A stretch of DNA of 39,321 bases from JAVBNJ01 sp031551625. Its GTDB lineage: Bacteria > Bacteroidota > Bacteroidia > Bacteroidales > UBA932. Made by a program: the position numbers and the translations under genes. The notes under the pieces are model-generated. The model had not been told where the DNA came from. It searched no databases and saw only the letters and a program-made list of their open reading frames with translations. Shown one piece after another: positions 32,356 to 39,321 of this stretch. The first letter of the stretch is position 1, and every line of letters begins with the position of its first letter. The DNA is taken from the NCBI GenBank assembly GCA_031551625.1, contig JAVBNJ010000070.1, positions 1-39,321 of the forward strand, given 5' to 3'.

Positions 32356-33399
32356 ATGAAAACGCTTCCTACCATAACAACCCTGAGCCTCGCAGCCCTG
32401 CTGTTTTCCGGCTGCTACACCACTCGCACTGTGTATGTGGAACCCGCTCCACAACCGGCACCTGTTGAAGTTGTGTATGTTGAAACTATTCCTATTGCCG
32501 AGCCACCGATCATTGTGGTAACACGACCTTCGCAACCGGCCCGTTCATACGTATGGGTAGAAGGATACTGGGCATGGGACACCTACTACCGCCGCTATGT
32601 GTGGCAAGACGGCTATTGGACACTTCCACCCTATTCGGGCGCTATTTGGATACCCGGCTACTGGGAACTCCGCGCCGGCTACGGCTATGTATGGATTACT
32701 GCTGCATGGGCTCCACGTGGCTACGTAATGACCTATGGTGCGGCGCCTAACCGGTACGACTACTATGGACGCACGGTATACTACGCCAAACCTGTTGACG
32801 GACGACGCAACCAAGTACACGTATACTCGTACGACAACCGTCCGGAATACATGAACCGCAACTACACCAGTTCACCGGTCGAAAATAACACACGAAGCCG
32901 CAGCAATCTTTCGCCGGCCACGCGCCCCAGCGATTCGCGCACACCGGAATATGTGAACTCCCGCAGCGCCGAGCCTAGCAATACGCGCAGCAGGAACACA
33001 AGTACGGCAGCTCCATCGCGTAGTACAGCCACCGAAAATAACACTGAACAAAATACAGCCCCATCGCGTACACAAAATAGCGACAATAGCCGTTCACAAG
33101 AAACAACAACCACTCCGTCTCCGCGGAGCGAGGCTGCTACGACAGCACCAAGCCGCAACGATGCTATGCAAGATGCAGCCACTACACGCAACAATACAGG
33201 CAGCAGCACCTCGCAAAGCAGTAGTAGCACTACAACACGCAGCGCTACTACTAGGGATAGCAGCCCTTCCGGCGTATCCACTTCACCGCGCCCAACAAAC
33301 ACAAGAGGCAGTGACAGCCGCACCACTGCTCCATCGGGCAGCACCCAACCGACTTCGCGCAGTAGCAATACAAACACCGGCACAAGAAGTACACGATAG
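32356..33399 (+). CDS. YXWXXXGYW-repeat lipoprotein with Ser/Thr/Asn-rich tail
   Basis: A 347-residue lipoprotein: MKTLPTITTLSLAALLFSGC gives a signal sequence with lipobox FSGC (Cys20). Residues about 60-130 carry repeated aromatic GYW units (WVEGYWAWD, WQDGYWTLP, WIPGYWELR, then WITAAWAPRGY), typical of YXWXXXGYW-repeat proteins of unknown function. From about residue 170 the rest is low-complexity, rich in Ser, Thr, Asn, Arg and Pro, probably disordered and possibly glycosylated. The ATG at 32356 is chosen over 32320 because the lipoprotein signal starts there. A strong terminator follows. Function unknown; probably envelope or surface. Confidence 0.82.
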   Translation: MKTLPTITTLSLAALLFSGCYTTRTVYVEPAPQPAPVEVVYVETIPIAEPPIIVVTRPSQPARSYVWVEGYWAWDTYYRRYVWQDGYWTLPPYSGAIWIPGYWELRAGYGYVWITAAWAPRGYVMTYGAAPNRYDYYGRTVYYAKPVDGRRNQVHVYSYDNRPEYMNRNYTSSPVENNTRSRSNLSPATRPSDSRTPEYVNSRSAEPSNTRSRNTSTAAPSRSTATENNTEQNTAPSRTQNSDNSRSQETTTTPSPRSEAATTAPSRNDAMQDAATTRNNTGSSTSQSSSSTTTRSATTRDSSPSGVSTSPRPTNTRGSDSRTTAPSGSTQPTSRSSNTNTGTRSTR

Positions 33400-33414
33400 A
33401 AATACAATCTCATT

Positions 33415-33453
33415 AAAAAAACACCTCTAAAAATTATTTAGAGGTGTTTTTTT
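33415..33453. terminator. Rho-independent terminator after the YXW lipoprotein gene
   Basis: The A-run plus ACACCTCTAAA (33415-33431) pairs over 17 bp with TTTAGAGGTG plus a T-run (33437-33453), around a 5-nt loop. Further T residues follow on the plus strand. Confidence 0.92.
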
Positions 33454-33877
33454 TTATAACTTTTAACACTTTGCCTATTGTGCATTAAAAAATTTGTTAT
33501 TACATTTGTTACGTTATTGAGCGTTCTTTTTAGTTCGAGTTTTCCATATCACGAAATCTGCAAAATTTCAATGAAGTAATGGAATCTAAGGGCACGTCTA
33601 CTAAACGTGAACTTTTATTTATTGTTACTTCAGGTATTGCAGAACCTCGTGATATAATAAGTCAAAGTTCACGTTTCTTTATTGCAAATATTGAATAGTT
33701 GAAACAGAAAGGCAGCGAGAAAAAGTTAGTAGCAGGGTATTGTTATTTGTAAAGTAGTCGAGGGAATCGGCAAATGTGTTTGTTTGTATTTAAAGTCGCC
33801 GATTCCCAAAGCTACAACATTCCGACAGTTATCGAGAAAACTAAAATAATAGTAAATTAACTAAAAACTTAATTATT
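33454..33877 (+). promoter_or_regulatory. Structured leader upstream of the FISUMP-like paralogue
   Basis: This 424-bp gap has no credible ORF but contains two perfect inverted repeats: AAACGTGAACTTT (33603-33615) with AAAGTTCACGTTT (33664-33676), and GGGAATCGGC (33762-33771) with GCCGATTCCC (33798-33807). A TACATTTG matching the -7 box lies at 33501-33508 without a well-spaced TTTG, which would make the leader about 365 nt. I recognise no known riboswitch or ncRNA. Confidence 0.4.
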
Positions 33878-34894
33878 ATGAGAAAAATCTACTTCATCAC
33901 AGTAATGTTACTAAGTGTCACAGGCGCTGCACAACAGCGTACGTTTACCAAATCGGTAAGCACGAACTATGCTACCAAACAAGTAACATTTAACATTTCG
34001 TGGGCGGCGGGCAGCCGCGGTACGAGCGGTACAAGAACCTACAACTCTAAGGTGTGGGTATTGATTGATTACCTAGAAATTCGCAGTGGTGTGCCCTATG
34101 GCTCTTGGCAGCGGGCAACTATTGATTTAAGCAAGCTGCCCGCTAATTGTACTTCCGACGGCACCAACAACAAAGGCTTCTGGTATCAAGGACAGGCTAG
34201 CTCAGCTCAAAATGCAAATATAACTATAACATTAGTTGGTGTGCCAGAGCAATTCAAATGGTGCGCCATTGTGAGCGATTGTCCGCCGCAAGCCGTATAT
34301 AATGGAAGTGCAAACCTTACTTTTAAAGGTACTGCCCCATTTTACGTAACGTATGAAAACGAATCACCAACAACAATAACTGCAAAAAATTACAATAGTT
34401 TAGATAAAAATGTAGTGGCAATGACAGATGCTACCAGCTGCCCCGGCTGTAAAATGCGTAATCAAAATGCTGGGATAGGCAATTGTTGTACCGGGTTGAC
34501 ACTCGTTAATGGTTATTGCCGAGATTTAGTAGCTGATAATGCCGCGAAGATCACTTGTAGTTCGATAGAATACGAAGTAAAGCAAACAGAGTTTTCATCA
34601 ACATGGTCTCCCAATAATGGATGTCCAAGCGGGTGGACGTGGCCTTCACCTGCTTTATTGAAATGTATGTGGAGTAACGGACTATTGAATAATACAGGTG
34701 ATTATTGGAGTGGACAAGGTGGTTCAACAGGCTGTGAAATATGTTGCAGCGACAATCCCTCTGCTAATTCTGCATTAGTCTTATGCACCGTTTCATCATG
34801 GCCTTGGTGTTCAAGCGGAGCAGGTAAAGTCGCCGGACTCATTCATAATTACAATACATCCGGTTGGAAATATTTAGTACGCTGCACTCGATAA
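33878..34894 (+). CDS. Secreted paralogue of the DGR target protein (lectin-like C-terminus, not TR-matched)
   Basis: The 338-residue secreted protein has signal MRKIYFITVMLLSVTGAAQQ and an N-terminal domain clearly homologous to the DGR target: NYATKQVTFNISW, KVWVLIDY, GSWQRATI, FKWCAIVSDCPPQAVYNGS and FKGTAPFYV match it in order. It lacks the Ig-like repeats. The C-terminal half has CPSGWTWPSPALLKCMWSNG, DYWSGQG and ends WKYLVRCTR, a Cys-rich FISUMP/C-type-lectin-like arrangement parallel to CPSGWSVP...YYWSATQ...VRCVR in the target. No stretch resembles the TR at nucleotide level, so it does not look like a second DGR target. Its ligand is unknown; it is probably a surface or secreted binding protein. 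Confidence 0.82.
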   Translation: MRKIYFITVMLLSVTGAAQQRTFTKSVSTNYATKQVTFNISWAAGSRGTSGTRTYNSKVWVLIDYLEIRSGVPYGSWQRATIDLSKLPANCTSDGTNNKGFWYQGQASSAQNANITITLVGVPEQFKWCAIVSDCPPQAVYNGSANLTFKGTAPFYVTYENESPTTITAKNYNSLDKNVVAMTDATSCPGCKMRNQNAGIGNCCTGLTLVNGYCRDLVADNAAKITCSSIEYEVKQTEFSSTWSPNNGCPSGWTWPSPALLKCMWSNGLLNNTGDYWSGQGGSTGCEICCSDNPSANSALVLCTVSSWPWCSSGAGKVAGLIHNYNTSGWKYLVRCTR

Positions 34895-34925
34895 AATAAT
34901 ATTCAATTATTTACAAATTTCAAGC

Positions 34926-35837
34926 TTAAAATATAGAGATTCCCGTGTAGGTGGTAAACAGTTCCAGTGCTTTGGCGCCGAGTACGGAATTACCGTGCAC
35001 ATCAAGTTCGGGCGACCATACGGCGAGGCTCATGTGGCCAGGTATGATGCTCACAATGCCACCGCCTACGCCACTTTTAGAGGGAATACCTACGCGGAAC
35101 GCAAAATCACCCACCGCATCGTAAGTGCCGCAGGTCATCATGATGGCATTGATACGCTTGGCTTCGCGGATATTAACAACTTGCGTGCCGTTGCTGTGCA
35201 CACCGCCATTGGCAAGAAACAGGAAACAACGCGCCAAATCTTCGCACGACATTGTTAGCGAGCATTGATGAAAATAGGTGTCAAGCACCGTTTCCACATC
35301 GTGCGTAATGTTACGGAAACTTTTCATAAAATTGACCAACGCTACATTTCGGAAGCCTGTGGTGGCTTCGGATGCAGCCACTGCTTCGTCGAAAGTCAAT
35401 GCTTTGTTCCCGGAATAGGTACGCGAAAATTTCAAAATCCGTTCTTTCACATCGGCGTAAATCGACAACAGCGAATCGACCACCACCAGCGCACCGGCAT
35501 TGATAAACGGATTGCGCGGAATGCCCTGTTCGTATTCCAATTGCACCAGCGAGTTGAATGCCGTGCCCGACGGCTCCACGCCTACCCGCTTACCCAAATC
35601 GATTCCTTGTTTGCGCACAAACAACGAAAGGGTAATGAGTTTCGAAATACTTTGTATCGAAAACGGTTCTGCACTGTCGCCTACCGTAAATTCTTCTCCG
35701 CTAACCAACTTTAACGCCATGCCGAACTTTTGCGGATTTACATTGGCCAACGCCGGAATATAATCGGCCACACGGCCTGTGCCATAAAGCGGCACAACTT
35801 CCTTGTAAATGCGTTCTATGATTTGCTGATAATTCAT
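34926..35837 (-). CDS. glsA: Glutaminase
   Basis: The 303-residue serine-dependent glutaminase converts glutamine to glutamate and ammonia. The beta-lactamase-like fold is recognised from PFSIQSISKLITLSLF (catalytic S-x-x-K), GIPRNPFINAGALVVVDSL, and the C-terminal KSGVGGGIVSIIPGHMSLAV. Length is normal for the GlsA family. It starts 5 bp after the recJ stop and is probably in the same operon. Confidence 0.95.
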   Translation of the reverse strand: MNYQQIIERIYKEVVPLYGTGRVADYIPALANVNPQKFGMALKLVSGEEFTVGDSAEPFSIQSISKLITLSLFVRKQGIDLGKRVGVEPSGTAFNSLVQLEYEQGIPRNPFINAGALVVVDSLLSIYADVKERILKFSRTYSGNKALTFDEAVAASEATTGFRNVALVNFMKSFRNITHDVETVLDTYFHQCSLTMSCEDLARCFLFLANGGVHSNGTQVVNIREAKRINAIMMTCGTYDAVGDFAFRVGIPSKSGVGGGIVSIIPGHMSLAVWSPELDVHGNSVLGAKALELFTTYTGISIF

Positions 35838-35842
35838 CGTTA

Positions 35843-37570
35843 TTACACGATAACTTCGCGTTCTTTGATATCTTTAACACGCAACTGAATATTGGCAATG
35901 CCGCGATAATAGTTTTCGGCCACCGAGTAGCACACATCTACCGGGTTACCGCCTTGCAGGTAGTCGAAATGGTCGGACTGATGGAAGGCGATGGCCGAGA
36001 TCGGGCGATAAGGCTCGTCTTCCTGAATCAACTCCAGTTTCAAGTGCCCGCCGTCGGAACCCACGAGGCGACCATTTCCGTTGTCGTACACATTTTCGGT
36101 AATAAACACCGGCGACATATTGCCCGGCCCGAAAGGCTGGAATTGCTTGAGGATCCGGAAAAATTTCGGTGTTATCTGCTTAAAGTCAAGATAGGTATCA
36201 ATGTCTATTTGCGGCGTCAGAATTTCTTCCGTAATTTTTTCGGCCACATAGTTTTCGAAACGTGTACAAAACTCTTCGAAGTTTTCTTCGCGCAACGTAA
36301 GGCCTGCCGCATACATGTGCCCGCCGAATGTTTCGAGCAAATCGGAACACGACTCAATAGCATCGTACAGGTCAAAGCCCGGAATGCTGCGCGCCGAGCC
36401 GGTTATAAAGCCATTCGATTCAGTAAGCACAATAGACGGACGATAGAACGATTCCACCAAACGCGACGCCACAATGCCCACTACACCCTTGTGCCACGAT
36501 GGATTGTAGAGTACAATTGATTTTTTTGTTTTTGTTATTTGCTGTTCTTCGACCATAGAAATGGCGGCTTGCGTAATTTCGCGATCAACGCTCTTGCGGT
36601 CGTTGTTGTGCGTATTAATCGTTTCGCCCACTTGGGTAGCCAACGCTTCATTCTCCGCCGTGAGCAAATCCACCGCCGTTTTGCCGGATTCCATGCGGCC
36701 TGCCGCGTTGATGCGCGGGCCGATTTTAAATACGATATCGTCAATGGCAATACGGTGTTTGTCGAGCCCCGACAGTTTGATAATCGAAAGTAACCCACGG
36801 CGCGGGTTTTCATTCAATTGTTTCAAACCATAATGCGCCAGTACACGGTTTTCTCCGGTAATTGATACCAAATCGGCTGCAATACTCACTACCACCCAAT
36901 CCAAAAACGGTTGCAACTGCTCGAATGGAATATTTTGCTTAATGCAAAACGCTTGCAACAATTTGAACCCTACACCGCATCCTGAAAGGTCATCGAACGG
37001 ATAGTCGCAGTCCTTCCGCTTGGGGTCGAGTACTGCTACGGCCTTCGGTGTTTGCTCGTCGGGCAAGTGATGGTCGCAAATGATGAAATCAATACCGCGA
37101 TCGTTGGCGTAGTCAATCTTCTCGATGGCCTTGATACCACAGTCGAGCGCAATGACCAGCGAAATGCCGTTATCGCGCGCATAATCAATCCCTTGATAGG
37201 AAATGCCGTACCCTTCGCTGTAGCGGTCGGGAATATAAAAAGAAACCAGCGGGCTGATTTTTTTCAAAAACGAATAAACCAAAGACACCGCTGTTGTTCC
37301 GTCCACATCGTAGTCGCCATACACCATTATTTTTTCGTTGTTGGCAATGGCGTTCTGGATGCGCTCGACGGCTTTGTCCATGTCGCGCATCAAAAACGGG
37401 TCGTGTAGCTGGCTGAGTTGCGGACGAAAGAAATTTTTCGATTCGGCAAAAGTTTGGATACCACGCTGCACCAACAGGTTGGCAAGCGTTTGGTCGACCC
37501 CGAGTTCGGCAGCCAAATGGCGAACCATTGCGGGGTTCCCTTGTTCTTTTACTATCCAATTCTTTTCCAA
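35843..37570 (-). CDS. recJ: Single-stranded-DNA-specific 5'-3' exonuclease RecJ
   Basis: A 575-residue DHH-family nuclease for recombination and mismatch repair. Catalytic motifs are VYGDYDVDGTTAVSL, ALDCGIK, FIICDHHLPDE (DHH) and GRMESGK; the DHHA1 domain has SWHKGVVGIVASRL and FGGHMYAAGL. A C-terminal OB-like domain ends in VKDIKEREVIV. It is transcribed from a consensus promoter immediately upstream, divergent from dnaX, with glsA following. Confidence 0.96.
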   Translation of the reverse strand: MEKNWIVKEQGNPAMVRHLAAELGVDQTLANLLVQRGIQTFAESKNFFRPQLSQLHDPFLMRDMDKAVERIQNAIANNEKIMVYGDYDVDGTTAVSLVYSFLKKISPLVSFYIPDRYSEGYGISYQGIDYARDNGISLVIALDCGIKAIEKIDYANDRGIDFIICDHHLPDEQTPKAVAVLDPKRKDCDYPFDDLSGCGVGFKLLQAFCIKQNIPFEQLQPFLDWVVVSIAADLVSITGENRVLAHYGLKQLNENPRRGLLSIIKLSGLDKHRIAIDDIVFKIGPRINAAGRMESGKTAVDLLTAENEALATQVGETINTHNNDRKSVDREITQAAISMVEEQQITKTKKSIVLYNPSWHKGVVGIVASRLVESFYRPSIVLTESNGFITGSARSIPGFDLYDAIESCSDLLETFGGHMYAAGLTLREENFEEFCTRFENYVAEKITEEILTPQIDIDTYLDFKQITPKFFRILKQFQPFGPGNMSPVFITENVYDNGNGRLVGSDGGHLKLELIQEDEPYRPISAIAFHQSDHFDYLQGGNPVDVCYSVAENYYRGIANIQLRVKDIKEREVIV

Positions 37571-37602
37571 AATAAGCTTTCCTTTTTAGTTTGCAGAACT
37601 TG

Positions 37603-37633
37603 CAAAGATACTAAAAATATCGGAAAGCGCAAA
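37603..37633 (-). promoter_or_regulatory. recJ-glsA promoter
   Basis: On the minus strand TTTG (37633-37630), 19 nt, then TATCTTTG (37610-37603) is a full Bacteroidetes consensus. The predicted start near 37596 gives a leader of about 25 nt. Confidence 0.72.
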
Positions 37634-37661
37634 TTCATTTTTATTTTACACCGCAATTTTG

Positions 37662-37669
37662 TACCTTTG
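37662..37669 (+). promoter_or_regulatory. -7 box upstream of dnaX
   Basis: TACCTTTG matches TAnnTTTG and lies 20 nt before the ATG at 37690. The -33 region has no exact TTTG at the usual spacing. Confidence 0.45.
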
Positions 37670-37689
37670 TGTAATTGATAAAAAAATAA

Positions 37690-39321
37690 ATGGAACAATT
37701 TGTTGTATCGGCCCGGAAGTACCGTCCCGTAACGTTTGAATCGGTAGTAGGGCAAGACACCATAGCCACCACCCTTAAAAATGCGATCCAGCGCAAGCAG
37801 TTGGCGCATGCCTACCTGTTCTGTGGGCCGCGTGGGGTGGGCAAAACCACGTGTGCGCGCATTTTTGCTAAAACAATAAACTGCCTGAATCCCACAGAGC
37901 AACTCGAAGCCTGCGGCGAATGCGAATCGTGCAAATCGTTTGCCGAAGGGCGTTCGTACAGCATCCACGAATTGGATGCGGCGTCGAACAACTCGGTGGA
38001 AGATATCCGCACGCTGACCGACCAGGTGCGCGTGCCGCCGCAAATCGGGAAATACAGCGTGTACATCATCGACGAGGTGCACATGTTGAGTGCTGCGGCA
38101 TTCAACGCATTCTTGAAAACACTGGAAGAACCGCCCGCCCATGCGATTTTTATTTTAGCCACCACCGAAAAACATAAAATACTGCCGACCATTCTCTCGC
38201 GTTGCCAAATCTACGATTTCAACCGAATGAGCGTAGAGAACATGGAGCAGCATTTGAAAAACATTGCACAAAAAGAGAACATCGCGATTGACGATATGGC
38301 GCTGAACGTGATTGCGCAAAAGGCCGACGGCGCCATGCGCGACGCGCTATCGCTGTTCGACCAGGCGGTTGTTTTTTGCGGCTCGACTATTTCGTACGAA
38401 GAAATTATCAAAAACCTGCACGTTGTCGATTACAAATATTATTTTACGCTAACCGGTTATTTCACGGAACACCTCCACACCGAAGCATTGCTGCTGTTCG
38501 ACGAAGTGTTGGCTAAGGGTTTTGATGCATTGCATTTTATTTCGGGACTGAGCGAGCATTTCCGCAGCCTGCTGGTATGCAAAGATACCGCCACACTCAA
38601 GCTGTTTGAGTCGGGCGAAGCACTCAAGAAAGATTATGTAGCACAATCGGCACAATGCCCGGTACCATTCCTGTTCGAAGCTTTGCAAATCACCAATGCG
38701 TGTGAAATGAGTTACAAAAGCAGCGGCAACCCGCGGTTGCATGTGGAACTGGCGTTGCTGAAGTTATGCGCGGTAGGCAGTACGCAGTATGCAGTAAGCA
38801 GTGAACAGGACAGTAAGCAGTCGGCAGTGGGCAGTACGCAGTCTATTCCAACCGGCAACGCCGGTGCCAAGCACGTCATTGCGAGCGATAGCGAAGCAAT
38901 TTCTAAAGAAGGTGTTAAACCAGAAGAATCGAAGATAGAAACTAAAAGTATAGTTGAAGAAGCGCCTGCCGTTGCTACCGCACCGCCGCCCAGTTTCTCC
39001 ATAAAAAGTTCTGTGGCCGAGAAAGCGAAGAAAAACAAGGAAAGCAGCACAACAGTAGAAGAAAAAAAAGAACACTTTGAACACGATACCCTGTTGGATG
39101 CCTGGAAACGCTTAGCCGCTACTGTAGAGAACCCGCGGTTACGCAGTGCGTTGGAAAATTCGAACCCATTGATTGAGGAGGGCTACAAAATTGTGTGTTC
39201 AATGATGAACAGTGCACAGAAAAAATGGCTGGAAGATAATATGGCGCGCTCTATCATAGCTTTCCTGCGCAAAGAATTGCAAAATGATTTGATAAACCTC
39301 GAAATCCTAGTAACAGCCAGC
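37690..39321 (+). CDS. dnaX: DNA polymerase III subunit gamma/tau (partial; cut by window end)
   Basis: 544 codons are open to the window end. DnaX is the clamp-loader ATPase of the replisome. Walker A GPRGVGKTT, a zinc-binding cluster ending CGECESC, Walker B IIDEVHML, ATTEKHKILPTILSRC (sensor 1 and arginine finger region) and the domain III helices to about residue 357 are normal. From about residue 358 to 405 the linker is built from dispersed repeats read in frame (AVGSTQYAVSSEQDS, then SAVGSTQ, then HVIASDSEAIS), followed by a Glu/Lys/Pro-rich tether and the start of the tau C-terminal domain (LLDAWKRLAATVENPRLRSA). The repeats do not break the reading frame. Confidence 0.93.
   Translation, partial: MEQFVVSARKYRPVTFESVVGQDTIATTLKNAIQRKQLAHAYLFCGPRGVGKTTCARIFAKTINCLNPTEQLEACGECESCKSFAEGRSYSIHELDAASNNSVEDIRTLTDQVRVPPQIGKYSVYIIDEVHMLSAAAFNAFLKTLEEPPAHAIFILATTEKHKILPTILSRCQIYDFNRMSVENMEQHLKNIAQKENIAIDDMALNVIAQKADGAMRDALSLFDQAVVFCGSTISYEEIIKNLHVVDYKYYFTLTGYFTEHLHTEALLLFDEVLAKGFDALHFISGLSEHFRSLLVCKDTATLKLFESGEALKKDYVAQSAQCPVPFLFEALQITNACEMSYKSSGNPRLHVELALLKLCAVGSTQYAVSSEQDSKQSAVGSTQSIPTGNAGAKHVIASDSEAISKEGVKPEESKIETKSIVEEAPAVATAPPPSFSIKSSVAEKAKKNKESSTTVEEKKEHFEHDTLLDAWKRLAATVENPRLRSALENSNPLIEEGYKIVCSMMNSAQKKWLEDNMARSIIAFLRKELQNDLINLEILVTAS
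38776..38900 (+). repeat. GCAGT heptamer array plus GTCATTGCGAG element inside dnaX
   Basis: GCAGT recurs at 7-nt steps at 38777, 38784, 38791, 38798, then 38817, 38824, 38831, 38838. A short hairpin ACCGGC/GCCGGT (38851-38865) follows, then CGTCATTGCGAGCGATAGCG and AAGCAAT (38874-38900). The order is the same as at the parE 3' end. Confidence 0.85.

Noticed and set aside
34700..34894. 3' end of the target paralogue as a second VR
   Set aside because: It ends VRCTR like the target's VRCVR, but there is no nucleotide alignment to TR with A-specific differences.

Overview
This window is chromosomal DNA from a member of the Bacteroidetes, most likely order Bacteroidales. The evidence is the gene families (ParE/ParC pair with Bacteroidetes architecture, TPR-TM-HTH regulator, GH3/beta-lactamase fusion, DUF4369-like thioredoxins, FISUMP domain proteins), promoters of the form TTTG-N19/20-TAnnTTTG in front of glmS, recJ, the tRNA gene and others, and the absence of Shine-Dalgarno sequences. 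The species cannot be named from this sequence.

The main find is a complete diversity-generating retroelement (DGR) at about 11.2-16.9 kb, with all parts on the minus strand. In transcription order it holds a secreted target protein whose C-terminal FISUMP (C-type-lectin-like) domain carries the variable repeat (VR, 14839-15035), a template repeat (TR, 14345-14543), an accessory protein fusing a MutS domain I homologue to an Avd-like four-helix bundle, a DGR-type reverse transcriptase (LPIGNLTSQ and YVDD motifs), and a second small Avd-like bundle joined to it by an ATGA overlap. I aligned TR and VR by eye: all 17 substitutions fall at adenines of the coding-strand TR, and no other base differs. 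The VR copy also lacks 2 nt, which puts the target gene out of frame. The accessory fusion ends in EEDIPF, closely resembling the SSB C-terminal tip, and has F-x-H where MutS has F-x-E.

Layout. 1-330: start of a secreted protein. 660-2390: membrane-bound TPR/HTH regulator. 2459-7311 (minus): M16 peptidase lipoprotein and glmS. 7488-11230 (plus): two thioredoxin-fold paralogues and a DEDDh exonuclease in one operon. 11244-16888 (minus): the DGR. 16889-17598: target leader and slyD promoter. 17599-22485: housekeeping genes (slyD, tcdA, mazG, a SAM hydroxide adenosyltransferase, an O-methyltransferase, tRNA-CAU, birA). 22550-25498: GH3/beta-lactamase fusion. 25612-31726: parE and parC, separated by an AT-rich two-gene insert encoding an OLD-like ATPase and a TOPRIM-like protein, a plausible phage-defence pair. 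31738-33399: aroK and a YXWXXXGYW lipoprotein. 33878-34894: a paralogue of the DGR target with no TR-like sequence. 34926-37570 (minus): glsA and recJ. 37690-39321: dnaX, cut by the window end.

A second theme is dispersed repeats inside protein-coding sequence. GCAGT heptamer arrays and GTCATTGCGAG elements lie in or against parE, dnaX and tcdA, and an inverted repeat supplies the C-terminus of MazG.
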